NCBI GenBank assembly: GCA_021731215.1
Contig: JAKFXU010000020.1
Span: forward strand, 1-9,791
Direction: 5' to 3'
Length of the DNA: 9,791 nt
DNA from: Rhodoferax sp.
Lineage (GTDB): Bacteria > Pseudomonadota > Gammaproteobacteria > Burkholderiales > Burkholderiaceae_C
Shown here: positions 1 to 6,957 of the stretch, one piece after another
Layout: each line of letters opens with the position of its first letter
How positions within the stretch are numbered: the first letter of the stretch is position 1
Notes under the pieces: generated by a model
Told to the model about the DNA's origin: nothing
Databases searched by the model: none
What the model saw: only the letters and a program-made list of their open reading frames with translations
Made by a program: the position numbers and the translations under genes

Positions 1-513
1 GCGCTGCTGCATGCCGCCCGACAGTTGCCAGGGGTACTTGCTCTCGAAGCCGGTCAGACCGACGCGCGCCAGATGCTCCAGCGCAACGGCCTTGCTTTCG
101 GCTTTGGAGCGACCCTGAATCTGCAGCGGCAAGGTGACGTTGGCCAGCACCGTGCGCCACGGAAACAGCGCCGGCGCCTGAAAGACGTAACCGTAGGAGC
201 GCGCCAGCCGTGCCTGATGCGGGCTGACGCCATTGACCAGCACCTGGCCGGCGCTGATCTGTTCCAGGTCGGCAATCACACGCATCAAGGTGGTCTTGCC
301 GCAGCCCGAGGGGCCAATCAGCGCGACGAACTCGCCTTCGCGAATTTCCAGATCAATGTCGCTAAGGGCATGCACCGGTGAATCGGCGGTCTGGTAGATG
401 ACACTGGCGTTGCGCACTTCGACCGCCAGCCGCGCGCTGGCGGCAGCGGTGGCCAATGGGGCGAGCAACGGGGTGGCAGCCGACGATCTTGACGACACTT
501 CAGGATTTTTCAT
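1..513 (-). CDS. ABC transporter ATP-binding protein, nitrate/sulfonate/pyrimidine-type (partial, C-terminus outside window)
   Basis: This is the cytoplasmic ATPase subunit of an importer. The 171 visible codons begin at ATG 513 and run off the left edge in frame. After a low-complexity Ala/Ser-rich stretch of about 28 residues, the nucleotide-binding domain shows Walker A GPSGCGKT at residues 67-74, a Q-loop in the segment YGYVFQAPALFPWR, and the ABC signature LSGGMQQR at 164-171. Walker B and the H-loop lie outside the window. The Q-loop wording and the spacing match the SsuB/TauB/NrtD group, which also includes uptake systems for pyrimidine or thiamine precursors, so the substrate is not resolved. 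No clear Shine-Dalgarno precedes the start. It is the first gene of a leftward unit whose permease and binding protein presumably follow outside the window. A candidate sigma-54 promoter lies about 75 bp upstream. Confidence 0.93.
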   Translation of the reverse strand, partial: MKNPEVSSRSSAATPLLAPLATAAASARLAVEVRNASVIYQTADSPVHALSDIDLEIREGEFVALIGPSGCGKTTLMRVIADLEQISAGQVLVNGVSPHQARLARSYGYVFQAPALFPWRTVLANVTLPLQIQGRSKAESKAVALEHLARVGLTGFESKYPWQLSGGMQQR

Positions 514-586
514 TGACACGCAAAAATGGAGGGCGACAGCACCAAGTAGAAGCTAACCAATCGGTCAAGTTATTCTAGCGACACAC

Positions 587-602
587 GCCAGTTTCGTGCC
601 AA
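587..602 (-). promoter_or_regulatory. Candidate sigma-54 (-24/-12) promoter for the ABC transporter gene
   Basis: Read on the minus strand the site is TTGGCACGAAACTGGC. It has the invariant GG at -24 and GC at -12 separated by exactly 10 bases, and a full TGGCACG -24 block; the -12 block is TGGC where the consensus is TTGC. The predicted start of transcription, near 575, leaves a leader of about 60 bases before the ATG at 513. Sigma-54 control by NtrC-type activators is common for nitrogen-source transporters and would fit this gene. A weaker sigma-70 reading overlaps it: TTGGCA (597-602) and TAGAAT (572-577), but with a 19-base spacer. The match is seen directly; function is inferred. Confidence 0.45.
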
Positions 603-767
603 CAATATCATCAGGGTTTGTACCGCCTGCGCACCAAGGCGGGGCAAGCGTGGCTGCCTGGCCGGCACCAGCCCGTGGATAATGGTCTCGAATCTGGCGC
701 TCGGGAGTCCTTGGGCCTGCCGATTTGCCTGCCCCTTATTTGTTCCAACAAGCCCCTCATAAGCCCC

Positions 768-773
768 AAAGGA
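768..773 (+). promoter_or_regulatory. Ribosome binding site that decides the rquA-like start
   Basis: AAAGGA sits five bases before ATG 779. An in-frame ATG at 725 has no comparable site, and the 18 residues it would add are hydrophilic and proline-rich, ahead of what otherwise looks like an N-terminal membrane anchor. The start at 779 is therefore preferred. Confidence 0.6.
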
Positions 774-778
774 AAGAC

Positions 779-1579
779 ATGCCGGCCTGGTTCTTGTATA
801 CCGCATATGCCCTGGTTTTCGTGCTCGCCAGCACCGCCCTGTTCTTCTTCACGATGACGCGCGGCGCCTTGATCATGCGCGCCGCCCTGGGTCGTTCCGG
901 CGAGGATGCGGCCCACGTCTACCCGCTTTACTCCAATATGCGGCTGATTCGCTTTGTTGATTTTCAGCCGCTCATCGCCGCCATTCTGCTGTTTCAGTAC
1001 GACCGCCTGGTGTCCGCCATCACCAGCGGGCTGCACCAGACCGACTTGGGCGGCAAGGACGTGCTGATCACCTCCTGCGCCTTTGGCAATGTGATTCCGC
1101 GCGTGGTGACGGCGGCCATCGAGTCGGGCGCGCGGCGCGTGCTGATTGCCGACATCATTCAGAATGAACTGGACCACGCCCACACCAAGGTGAGCGACTA
1201 CGCCGGGCAACTCCAATTTCTGCAAGAAAACGCCACCGCGATGAAGCAGGCGGACGGCTCGGTCGCCGTCAATGTCATCTTTTTTCTGCTGCACGAACTG
1301 CCGCACGCGCTCAAAGACGAGGCCTTGCGCGAGGCCGGGCGGGTGCTGGCACCGGGCGGCAAGCTCTATCTGGCCGAATTCCATCGCCCCAGTCCGTGGG
1401 TGCTGCGCGCGCTGAGTTGGACTTACTTCAAGGTCTTCGAGCCGCTCGGGCTGGCGCTGTGGGACACGCACGACCCGCTCAAGCTGCTGGCGGCCCAGGG
1501 TGGCTTTACTTGCGAGCGTCACACCGTGTTCTTCGGCAACTTTCAGATCCTCGTGGCGACCAAGCAGCCGGCGCCCTGA
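779..1579 (+). CDS. rquA: Candidate rhodoquinone biosynthesis protein RquA (membrane-anchored methyltransferase-fold protein)
   Basis: The 266-residue product begins with a hydrophobic segment (about residues 4-26) and continues into a class I methyltransferase fold. The SAM-binding motif I is not canonical: where DxGxGxG is expected it reads VLITSCAFGNVIPR (95-108), followed by the acidic strand end IAD (123-125). A cluster NVIFFLLHELPHALK (165-179), GRVLAPGGKLYLAEFHRP (187-204) and a C-terminal FGNFQILVATK agree with my recollection of RquA proteins. These are UbiE/UbiG relatives with an altered SAM motif that replace a methoxy group of ubiquinone with an amino group, using SAM as amino donor. 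Rhodoquinone is known from Rhodoferax. The likely site of action is the inner membrane face. The next gene, ppk2, is co-directional but 171 bp away, so this is probably a single transcription unit. The alternative is an ordinary class I methyltransferase of unknown substrate. The fold is near certain; the RquA assignment is probable. Confidence 0.7.
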   Translation: MPAWFLYTAYALVFVLASTALFFFTMTRGALIMRAALGRSGEDAAHVYPLYSNMRLIRFVDFQPLIAAILLFQYDRLVSAITSGLHQTDLGGKDVLITSCAFGNVIPRVVTAAIESGARRVLIADIIQNELDHAHTKVSDYAGQLQFLQENATAMKQADGSVAVNVIFFLLHELPHALKDEALREAGRVLAPGGKLYLAEFHRPSPWVLRALSWTYFKVFEPLGLALWDTHDPLKLLAAQGGFTCERHTVFFGNFQILVATKQPAP

Positions 1580-1750
1580 GCTCGGCCGCTAGGAGCGTGG
1601 CGAAGACGCGCATCGGGCCTTCATGAATCGTGTTCCTTCTGGCAACTTGAGAACAACTTGCGACTTTGGCCCTGTCGCATGAGTGACGCAAGCATTTCAT
1701 TTTCGTCAGGTTGGCGATCTCCGCCTGAAGCACTGCGCTACGATGCGCAG

Positions 1751-2554
1751 ATGAAAAAGTTGAAAAACAGCAAGACTGACAAGCTCGGCAAGAATGAGTA
1801 CTATGACCAGCTCGCGCCCTTGCAGCTTGAGCTCAACGACGTGGCGCGCTGGCTGCAGCACACCGGCAAGCGCCTGGTGGTGGTGATCGAGGGGCGCGAC
1901 ACCGCCGGCAAGGGTGGCGTCATCAGCGCGATGACCGAGACCCTGAACCCGCGCCAATGCCACACCGTGGCATTGGCCAAGCCGGGCGAGCGCGAGCAGA
2001 CGCAATGGTATTTCCAACGCTACGCGGCGCACCTGCCGGCGGCTGGCGAGATCGTGCTGTTCGATCGCAGTTGGTACAACCGCGCCGGCGTCGAGCGCGT
2101 GATGGGCTTCTGCTCCGAAGGCGAGACCAAGGCCTTTCTGAAGCAGGCGCCGGTGTTTGAGCAGATGCTGATCGACGATGGCATCCTGCTCTTCAAGTAC
2201 TGGCTCACGGTCGACCAGGCGCAGCAGGAAGAGCGTTTCGCCGAGCGCCTGGCCGACCCGCTCAAGCGCTGGAAGCTCAGCCCGATTGACCTGCAGGCCA
2301 GGGAGAAGTACGCCGACTACGGCCGTGCGCGCGATGCGATGCTGAAAGCCACCCACACCGCGCAGTCACCCTGGACCCTGGTCGATTTCAACGATCAGCG
2401 GCGCGGCCGACTCATGTTGATCAACCACCTGCTCGATCACCTCCCGGAGCGCCAGGTGCCCGAGAAACTGATCGAGTTCCCACCCTTGGGCCATAAGCCG
2501 CTGCGCGAGAGATTTGGCACGCCGCTCAAGCCCATCGCGGCGATCCCGACATAA
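1751..2554 (+). CDS. ppk2: Polyphosphate kinase 2 (PPK2 family, single-domain)
   Basis: This soluble enzyme transfers phosphate between polyphosphate and nucleoside di- or triphosphates. The 267-residue protein shows a Walker A loop GRDTAGKGG (48-56), the lid/arginine region with REQTQWYFQRY (81-91), and the Walker B signature FDRSWYNRAGVERVMGF from residue 104, where D105 and R106 are the usual functional pair. WKLSPIDLQAREKYADY and ARDAMLKATHTAQSPW complete the family pattern. The length fits a one-domain PPK2. The start is uncertain: ATG 1751 gives a lysine-rich N-terminus typical of the family, while in-frame ATGs at 1679 and 1658 would add 24 or 31 residues; none has a convincing ribosome binding site. 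Direction of catalysis (ADP/GDP phosphorylation or polyphosphate synthesis) cannot be read from the sequence. It converges on the acetoacetyl-CoA synthetase gene. Confidence 0.93.
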   Translation: MKKLKNSKTDKLGKNEYYDQLAPLQLELNDVARWLQHTGKRLVVVIEGRDTAGKGGVISAMTETLNPRQCHTVALAKPGEREQTQWYFQRYAAHLPAAGEIVLFDRSWYNRAGVERVMGFCSEGETKAFLKQAPVFEQMLIDDGILLFKYWLTVDQAQQEERFAERLADPLKRWKLSPIDLQAREKYADYGRARDAMLKATHTAQSPWTLVDFNDQRRGRLMLINHLLDHLPERQVPEKLIEFPPLGHKPLRERFGTPLKPIAAIPT

Positions 2555-2568
2555 CGCAACTGGCCTGC

Positions 2569-2643
2569 CGCTTTAACGTGAAAGTCGGGCAGCGGCTCAC
2601 TTCGCTCCCCTCGCCCGAGCACGGGAGGGGTTGGGGGTGAGGG
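2569..2643. repeat. Structured intergenic segment in the convergent region after ppk2
   Basis: The segment contains a bulged stem, CCCCT(C)GCCCG against CGGGAGGGG around 2608-2631, followed by a G-rich run. Its left edge carries GTGAAAGTC (2579-2587), the inverse of GACTTTCAT further right, so about 85 bases could fold as one outer hairpin. The G/C-rich wording resembles dispersed intergenic repeats of betaproteobacteria. There is no U-tract after it, so I do not call it a terminator for ppk2, though it may protect the 3' end of the mRNA. Confidence 0.35.
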
Positions 2644-2694
2644 AAAACGGGCAGGACTTTCATGTTTTTGGGGCGCCTTTCGAAGTCATGCCCG
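2644..2694 (-). terminator. Probable intrinsic terminator of the acetoacetyl-CoA synthetase gene
   Basis: Read leftward, the base directly after the TAA stop begins the arm CGGGCATGACTT (2694-2683). A 23-base loop and the matching arm AAGTCCTGCCCG (2659-2648) follow, with 11 of 12 positions paired, and then TTTT (2647-2644). The stem is strong, but the T-tract is short and the loop long, so efficiency is uncertain. On the plus strand the same stem is followed by TTAG, so it could act only weakly on ppk2 read-through. Confidence 0.55.
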
Positions 2695-4746
2695 TTAGCC
2701 CCGACGCGCCCGCGCCAGCGCCACATACCAATCCAGACAGCCCGGATTGGCCATGGCCTCGCGATTGACCACCTGCTCCAGCGGCTGGCCCAACAGCAGC
2801 TTCTTGATCGGCAGCTCCTGCTTCTTGCCCGACAGGGTGCGCGGAATCTGCGCCACCTGAAAGATTTCGTTGGGCACGAAGCGCGGCGACAGCGCGGTTT
2901 TGATGGCGTCCACCAGTTTGCTGCGCACGGCCTCATTGAGCGTCAGTCCCTCGCGCAGCACCACGAACAGCGGCATGTAACTCTCACGCCCCAGGTATTC
3001 GAGGTCAACCACCATCGAGTCCAGCACCTCGGGCAGGGCTTCGACCGCGCTGTAAAGCTCGCTGGTGCCCATGCGCAGGCCGTGGCGGTTGATGGTGGCG
3101 TCACTGCGGCCGTAGATGATGCAGCCGCCGTTGCGGGCGACCTTGAGCCAGTCACCGTGGCGCCAGACACCGGGGTACATGTCGAAGTAGCTGGCCAGGT
3201 AGCGCTGCTGGCCGGCATCGCCCCAGAAATACAGCGGCATGCTGGGAATCGGCTGGGTGCACACCAGCTCGCCCACCGCGTCAAGCACCGGCTGCCCCTG
3301 CTCGTTCCAGGCCTCGACCGCGCAGCCCAGCAGGCGGCACTGCATTTCACCGGCTACCTGGGGCAGTTCGCGGTTGCCACCGATGAAGGCGCCACAGAAG
3401 TCGGTGCCGCCCGAGATATTGCACCACCAGATGTCAGGTGTTCCAATTTTTGCGAATTGTTCCGTGCCCCAGGCTTGCGCCTCGACGCTCAGGGGCGAGC
3501 CGGTGCTGCCCAGCGCGCGCACGCGGGACAGGTCGCCGCATTCGCCCAAGTCCACACCCGCCTTCATGCAGTTGGCATAAAACGCGGCGCCGGCGCCAAA
3601 AAAGGTGACGTCCAACTCAGCCGCAAAACGCCACAGCGTGCTCCAGTCGGGGGCTTGCTTGTTGCCTGCACCGTCCACGCTGCGACCGCCCGGGTTGCCG
3701 TCAAAAATGCAGCAGGTGGTGCCACTGAGCAGGCCGCTGAGTTGCGCGTTCCACATCACCCAGCCGGTGGCGCTGTACCAGTGATAGCGCTCGCCCAGCG
3801 AGTTGGAGGCGTAGCTGCAGCCGACGTCGTTATGCAGGCACTTGAGCGCCAGCGCCACCAGCACGGTGCCGCCGTGGCCGTGCACGATGGGCTTGGGCAG
3901 GCCGGTGGTGCCGCTGGAATAGACAATCCACAAGGGGTGCTCAAACGCCAGCCAGAGTGGCTCAAACGCTGAAGTTTGAGCATCGTTTCTGGCTGTAGCC
4001 GCCGTGAAATCTTCGCAATTAGCGGTTGTTTTAATAGCATCCGCAGCCAGCTCCAGGTTGTGCTGCAGGATCACATGCCGCACCGAAGGCAGTGCCGCAC
4101 ACAACTCGGCCAGCACTGCGGTGCGGTCAATGTCACGCCCGCCATAGGTCACCCCGTCGCAGGCGATCAGCACCTTGGGCTCGATTTGCCGGAAGCGGTC
4201 CAGCACCGCGTTGGTGCCCATGTCGGGCGCGCAAATGCTCCACACGCCACCGATGCTCACCGTCGCCAGAAACGCCACCATGGCCTCAGGCGCATTGGGC
4301 AGGTAGGCGGCCACCCGGTCGCCGGGCTGCACACCCTGGGCCTGTAGGTGCAAGGCCAGCGAGGCCACCTGGCGGCGCAACTCGGGCCAGCTCAAATGCC
4401 GGGCGGCAGACGTGCCCAGGCTTTTTTCATTGTGGCTGATGACGGCAGCACAGTCGGCGGCATCGGCGGCGTCCACGTGGCGCAGCACCTGCTGCGCGTA
4501 ATTGACCTGGGCCCCGACAAACCATTGCGTGTTGGGCATGGGCGCGCCGTCACACACCACGCGGTGCGGCGTGGGCGACTGCAACTCGAAATAATCCCAG
4601 ATGCTTTGCCAAAACCCGTTCAGGTCAGTGGTGGACCAGCGCCACAGGGCGTCATACGAATCAAACGACAGGCCGCGCTCCTCGCGCAGCCAGTTTTGAT
4701 ACAGGCGAATTTGGGGCAGGTAGGGCGGGGTTTTGGCTTGGCTCAT
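2695..4746 (-). CDS. aacS: Acetoacetyl-CoA synthetase (acetoacetate--CoA ligase, EC 6.2.1.16)
   Basis: This cytosolic adenylate-forming enzyme converts acetoacetate, ATP and CoA to acetoacetyl-CoA, feeding ketone-body use and the polyhydroxybutyrate cycle. The 683-residue protein shows the P-loop-like A3 motif YSSGTTGLPKPIVHGHGG from Y276, the family block WWCNISGGTDFCGAFIGGN, the adenosine-binding GVWRHGDW and GRSDATINRHGLRMG segments, and the C-terminal catalytic lysine in SGKKQELPIKK (K641). The wording matches acetoacetyl-CoA rather than acetyl-CoA synthetase. ATG 4746 is chosen because the family-like N-terminus starts just after it; the frame stays open further upstream only as a shadow of the neighbouring gene. 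No good ribosome binding site is visible. Residues about 229-260 form an unusual linker of lower GC, which may explain why the protein is somewhat longer than the usual roughly 650 residues. It lies 70 bp downstream of pduO on the same strand, so co-transcription is possible. Confidence 0.96.
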   Translation of the reverse strand: MSQAKTPPYLPQIRLYQNWLREERGLSFDSYDALWRWSTTDLNGFWQSIWDYFELQSPTPHRVVCDGAPMPNTQWFVGAQVNYAQQVLRHVDAADAADCAAVISHNEKSLGTSAARHLSWPELRRQVASLALHLQAQGVQPGDRVAAYLPNAPEAMVAFLATVSIGGVWSICAPDMGTNAVLDRFRQIEPKVLIACDGVTYGGRDIDRTAVLAELCAALPSVRHVILQHNLELAADAIKTTANCEDFTAATARNDAQTSAFEPLWLAFEHPLWIVYSSGTTGLPKPIVHGHGGTVLVALALKCLHNDVGCSYASNSLGERYHWYSATGWVMWNAQLSGLLSGTTCCIFDGNPGGRSVDGAGNKQAPDWSTLWRFAAELDVTFFGAGAAFYANCMKAGVDLGECGDLSRVRALGSTGSPLSVEAQAWGTEQFAKIGTPDIWWCNISGGTDFCGAFIGGNRELPQVAGEMQCRLLGCAVEAWNEQGQPVLDAVGELVCTQPIPSMPLYFWGDAGQQRYLASYFDMYPGVWRHGDWLKVARNGGCIIYGRSDATINRHGLRMGTSELYSAVEALPEVLDSMVVDLEYLGRESYMPLFVVLREGLTLNEAVRSKLVDAIKTALSPRFVPNEIFQVAQIPRTLSGKKQELPIKKLLLGQPLEQVVNREAMANPGCLDWYVALARARRG
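3963..4062 (-). repeat. Possible repeat-derived in-frame insertion inside aacS
   Basis: This stretch is visibly richer in A and T than the flanking coding sequence. On the minus strand it includes GATGCTATTAAAACAACCGC (4041-4022), which resembles short dispersed repeats I associate with Comamonadaceae genomes (GCTATTAAAA... followed by a GCGC-type stem). It encodes ADAIKTT...NDAQTSAFEP, which falls between conserved blocks of the enzyme. The reading frame is intact. Resemblance to the repeat is from memory. Confidence 0.35.
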
Positions 4747-4816
4747 GGGCCAAGGGTAGCGCGACTTGGCACGGTCGTGCAAGCGCCTGGGCGCCAGCCT
4801 TGCGCCAACTGCTGGC

Positions 4817-5395
4817 CTATTGCGTGGCCGCCCGCGCGAGGCGCTCGCTGTGCCAGTACACGTCGTCCCCCGCCGTGCCGTCGGGGCGGTAGCGATTGAG
4901 CACGCGCGCCAGCACAAACATCAGGTCCGACAAACGATTGAGATACTGGCGCGGCGTGTCTTTCAAGGTCTCCTGGCGTTCCAGCGCCACCACCGCGCGC
5001 TCGGCGCGGCGCGCCACGGTGCGGCAGACATGGGCCAGGGAGGCGGCGCGGCTGCCGGCCGGCAGGATGAATTCCTGCAGGCGCGGCAGTGCTGCGTTGT
5101 GCTCGGCCAGCGCGGCATCGAGCGCCAGCACCGCTTGCGGCTTGAGCAGCTCATAGCCGGGGATCGACAGCTCGCCGCCAAGGTTGAAGAGCTGGTGCTG
5201 AATTTCCACCAAAAGTAGGCGCACGCTCTGCGGCATGTCTTCGCACAGCAAGACGCCAATGCTGGAGTTCAGTTCGTCCACGTCGCCCATGGCATGCACG
5301 CGCAGACTGTCTTTGGAGACGCGGGTGTTGTCGCCGAGACCGGTAGTGCCGTTGTCGCCGGTGCGGGTGGCAATTTGTGTCAGTCTTTGTCCCAT
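4817..5395 (-). CDS. pduO: Cob(I)yrinic acid a,c-diamide / cob(I)alamin adenosyltransferase, PduO type (EC 2.5.1.17)
   Basis: The enzyme transfers adenosine from ATP to cob(I)alamin, making the adenosylcobalamin needed by mutases such as methylmalonyl-CoA mutase. The 192-residue protein has the N-terminal ATP-binding motif TRTGDNGTTGLGD (10-22), then V26-S-K-D, the block GDVDELNSSIG (37-47), and the helical core with SLAHVCRTVARRAERAVVALE and YLNRLSDLMFVLARVLNR. These are the diagnostic segments of the PduO/MMAB trimer family. Length is typical for a single-domain enzyme without the haem-binding PduO C-terminal part. ATG 5395 is fixed by AGGAGA (5402-5407) six bases upstream, and an in-frame TAG at 5417-5419 rules out a longer protein. 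It leads a leftward pair with aacS. No cobalamin riboswitch is recognisable ahead of it. Confidence 0.95.
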   Translation of the reverse strand: MGQRLTQIATRTGDNGTTGLGDNTRVSKDSLRVHAMGDVDELNSSIGVLLCEDMPQSVRLLLVEIQHQLFNLGGELSIPGYELLKPQAVLALDAALAEHNAALPRLQEFILPAGSRAASLAHVCRTVARRAERAVVALERQETLKDTPRQYLNRLSDLMFVLARVLNRYRPDGTAGDDVYWHSERLARAATQ

Positions 5396-5416
5396 GAAAA
5401 TTCTCCTGTAGACGGG

Positions 5417-5455
5417 CTATTGTTGCAGCAAAGTTTCCTCCTTTTGCATGACCAT
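5417..5455 (-). other. Short upstream reading frame in the pduO leader with a perfect Shine-Dalgarno
   Basis: A 12-codon frame, MVMQKEETLLQQ, ends with TAG 21 bases before the pduO start and is in the same frame as pduO. Inside it lies AAGGAGG (5437-5443), a perfect anti-Shine-Dalgarno match that faces no normal gene start; a TTG five bases further would encode only four codons before the same TAG. It could be a leader peptide, a ribosome standby site, or an older start of pduO cut off by the stop. Translation is unproven. Confidence 0.25.
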
Positions 5456-5538
5456 CAACGGGGCCATCCGCAACTGACTAAACTGCGAGACCGTCCGCAG
5501 CGCCGCGCTGCCCTCACCTGCTTACCGGAAACCACGCC

Positions 5539-6957
5539 ATGAACGCTCCCGCCGCCCACCTGGTCCCCGACATCTGTCAGCGCGAAGTGCCACAGGCGCT
5601 GCTCGACGCTTTAAAAGAGCGCTTTGCCGAACGCTGTTCCACCGCTCTGGTGGTGCGCGAACAGCACGGGCGCGACGAGTCGTCTTTTGCAGCGCCGCCG
5701 CCGGCCGCCGTGGTGTTTGCCGAAAGCACGGCCGACGTGGCGGCCGCCGTGCAACTGGCCAGTGACTACAGCGTGCCGGTGATTGCCTTTGGCGTCGGCA
5801 CCTCGCTGGAAGGCCATTTGCTGGCGGTGCAGGGCGGCATCAGCCTCGATCTGGGCCGCATGAACCAGGTGCTGGCCATCAACGCCGAGGACCTGACGGT
5901 GACGGTGCAGGCCGGCGTCACGCGCAAACAACTGAACGAGGCGGTCAAGTCCACCGGCCTGTTCTTCCCGATCGACCCCGGCGCCGATGCCACGCTGGGC
6001 GGCATGAGCGCCACCCGCGCCAGCGGCACCAACGCGGTGCGCTACGGCACCATGCGCGAGAACGTGCTGGCACTGGAGGTGGTAACGGCCAGCGGCGAGG
6101 TCATCCGCACCGGCACGCGGGCCAAGAAAAGCAGTGCCGGCTACGACCTGACGCGCCTGCTGGTGGGTAGCGAAGGCACGCTGGGCGTGATCACCGAAGT
6201 GACGGTGCGGCTGTACCCGCTGCCCGAGGCGATCTCGGCGGCGATCTGCTCCTTCCCCAGCATCGAGGCCGCCGTGCGCACCACGATTCAGATCATCCAG
6301 CTGGGCATTCCGATTGCGCGGGTCGAGCTAATCGACGCCGGCACCGTGCGCATGGTCAACGCCTACGCCCACTTGAGCCTGCGCGAAGAACCGATGCTGC
6401 TGATGGAGTTTCATGGCTCGCCCAGCGGCGTGAAAGAGCAAGCCGAACTGGTGCAGGAGATCGCCAGCGAGCTGGGCGGCAACGCCTTCGAGTGGGCCAC
6501 CACACCGGAGGAGCGCACGCGCCTGTGGACGGCCCGGCACAACGCCTACTTTGGCGCGCTCCAGTCCAAGCCCGGTTGCCGCGCCATTTCAACCGACACC
6601 TGCGTGCCGATTTCGCGCCTGGCCGACTGCCTGCTCGATTCGGTGACTGAGGCCGACGCCAGCGGCCTGCCCTACTTTCTGGTCGGCCATGTCGGCGACG
6701 GCAATTTCCACTTCGGCTACCTGATTGACCCCGGCAAACCCGAAGAGCGGGCCATTGCCGAGCGGCTCAATCACGCGCTGGTGGCACGCGCGCTCAAGCT
6801 CGAGGGCACCTGCACCGGCGAGCATGGCGTGGGCCTGCACAAGATGGATTTTTTGGTGAGCGAAACCGGCGCCGGTGCGGTGGACATGATGCGCAGCATC
6901 AAGCGCGCGCTGGACCCGAAAAACATCATGAATCCGGGCAAGATTTTTACGCTTTAG
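5539..6957 (+). CDS. FAD-dependent D-lactate dehydrogenase (LDHD / GlcD-like, EC 1.1.2.4)
   Basis: This flavoenzyme oxidises a D-2-hydroxyacid, most likely D-lactate, and passes electrons to the respiratory chain. The 472-residue protein has a PCMH-type FAD domain with GVGTSLEGH (85-93), VTVQAGVTRKQLNE, PIDPGADATLGGMSATRASGTN and LLVGSEGTLGVITE. The C-terminal oxidase domain carries the metal- and substrate-binding GHVGDGNFH (383-391) and TGEHGVG (from 426), and ends NPGKIFTL. Wording and length are closest to the LDHD branch that includes the mitochondrial enzyme, rather than to the GlcD subunit, which works with GlcE and GlcF; no glcE or glcF is adjacent. Glycolate or D-2-hydroxyglutarate remain possible substrates. 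There is no signal peptide or membrane helix, so the enzyme is cytoplasmic or peripheral. ATG 5539 has only a weak GGAA upstream. It is a single gene, divergent from pduO, and its stop overlaps that of the HD-GYP gene. Confidence 0.9.
   Translation: MNAPAAHLVPDICQREVPQALLDALKERFAERCSTALVVREQHGRDESSFAAPPPAAVVFAESTADVAAAVQLASDYSVPVIAFGVGTSLEGHLLAVQGGISLDLGRMNQVLAINAEDLTVTVQAGVTRKQLNEAVKSTGLFFPIDPGADATLGGMSATRASGTNAVRYGTMRENVLALEVVTASGEVIRTGTRAKKSSAGYDLTRLLVGSEGTLGVITEVTVRLYPLPEAISAAICSFPSIEAAVRTTIQIIQLGIPIARVELIDAGTVRMVNAYAHLSLREEPMLLMEFHGSPSGVKEQAELVQEIASELGGNAFEWATTPEERTRLWTARHNAYFGALQSKPGCRAISTDTCVPISRLADCLLDSVTEADASGLPYFLVGHVGDGNFHFGYLIDPGKPEERAIAERLNHALVARALKLEGTCTGEHGVGLHKMDFLVSETGAGAVDMMRSIKRALDPKNIMNPGKIFTL

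Noticed and set aside
740..751. TTGTTCCAACAA palindrome upstream of the rquA-like gene as an FNR site
   Set aside because: The arms are separated by two bases rather than four and read TTGTT rather than TTGAT, so it does not fit the FNR/Anr consensus, tempting as oxygen control would be.
611..1522. Open frame on the minus strand opposite the rquA-like gene
   Set aside because: No family resemblance, and the plus-strand frame has clear motifs and a ribosome binding site.
1580..1750. Promoter or terminator between the rquA-like gene and ppk2
   Set aside because: A TTGAGA-like hexamer and a repeated CAACTTG word are present, but no well-spaced -10 or hairpin with a T-tract could be supported.
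2662..3972. Long open frame on the plus strand opposite aacS (about 436 codons)
   Set aside because: It is antisense to a clear acetoacetyl-CoA synthetase, has no recognisable domain, and its His/Gln/Ala-rich composition is typical of the shadow of a GC-rich gene.
4471..4482. CACGTG core as a possible parS site for the nearby parB
   Set aside because: The flanks do not match the TGTTNCACGTGAAACA consensus and it lies inside the aacS coding region; I found no parS in the window.
5396..5538. Cobalamin riboswitch ahead of pduO
   Set aside because: The divergent region is only 143 bp and I see no B12-box-like conserved sequence.
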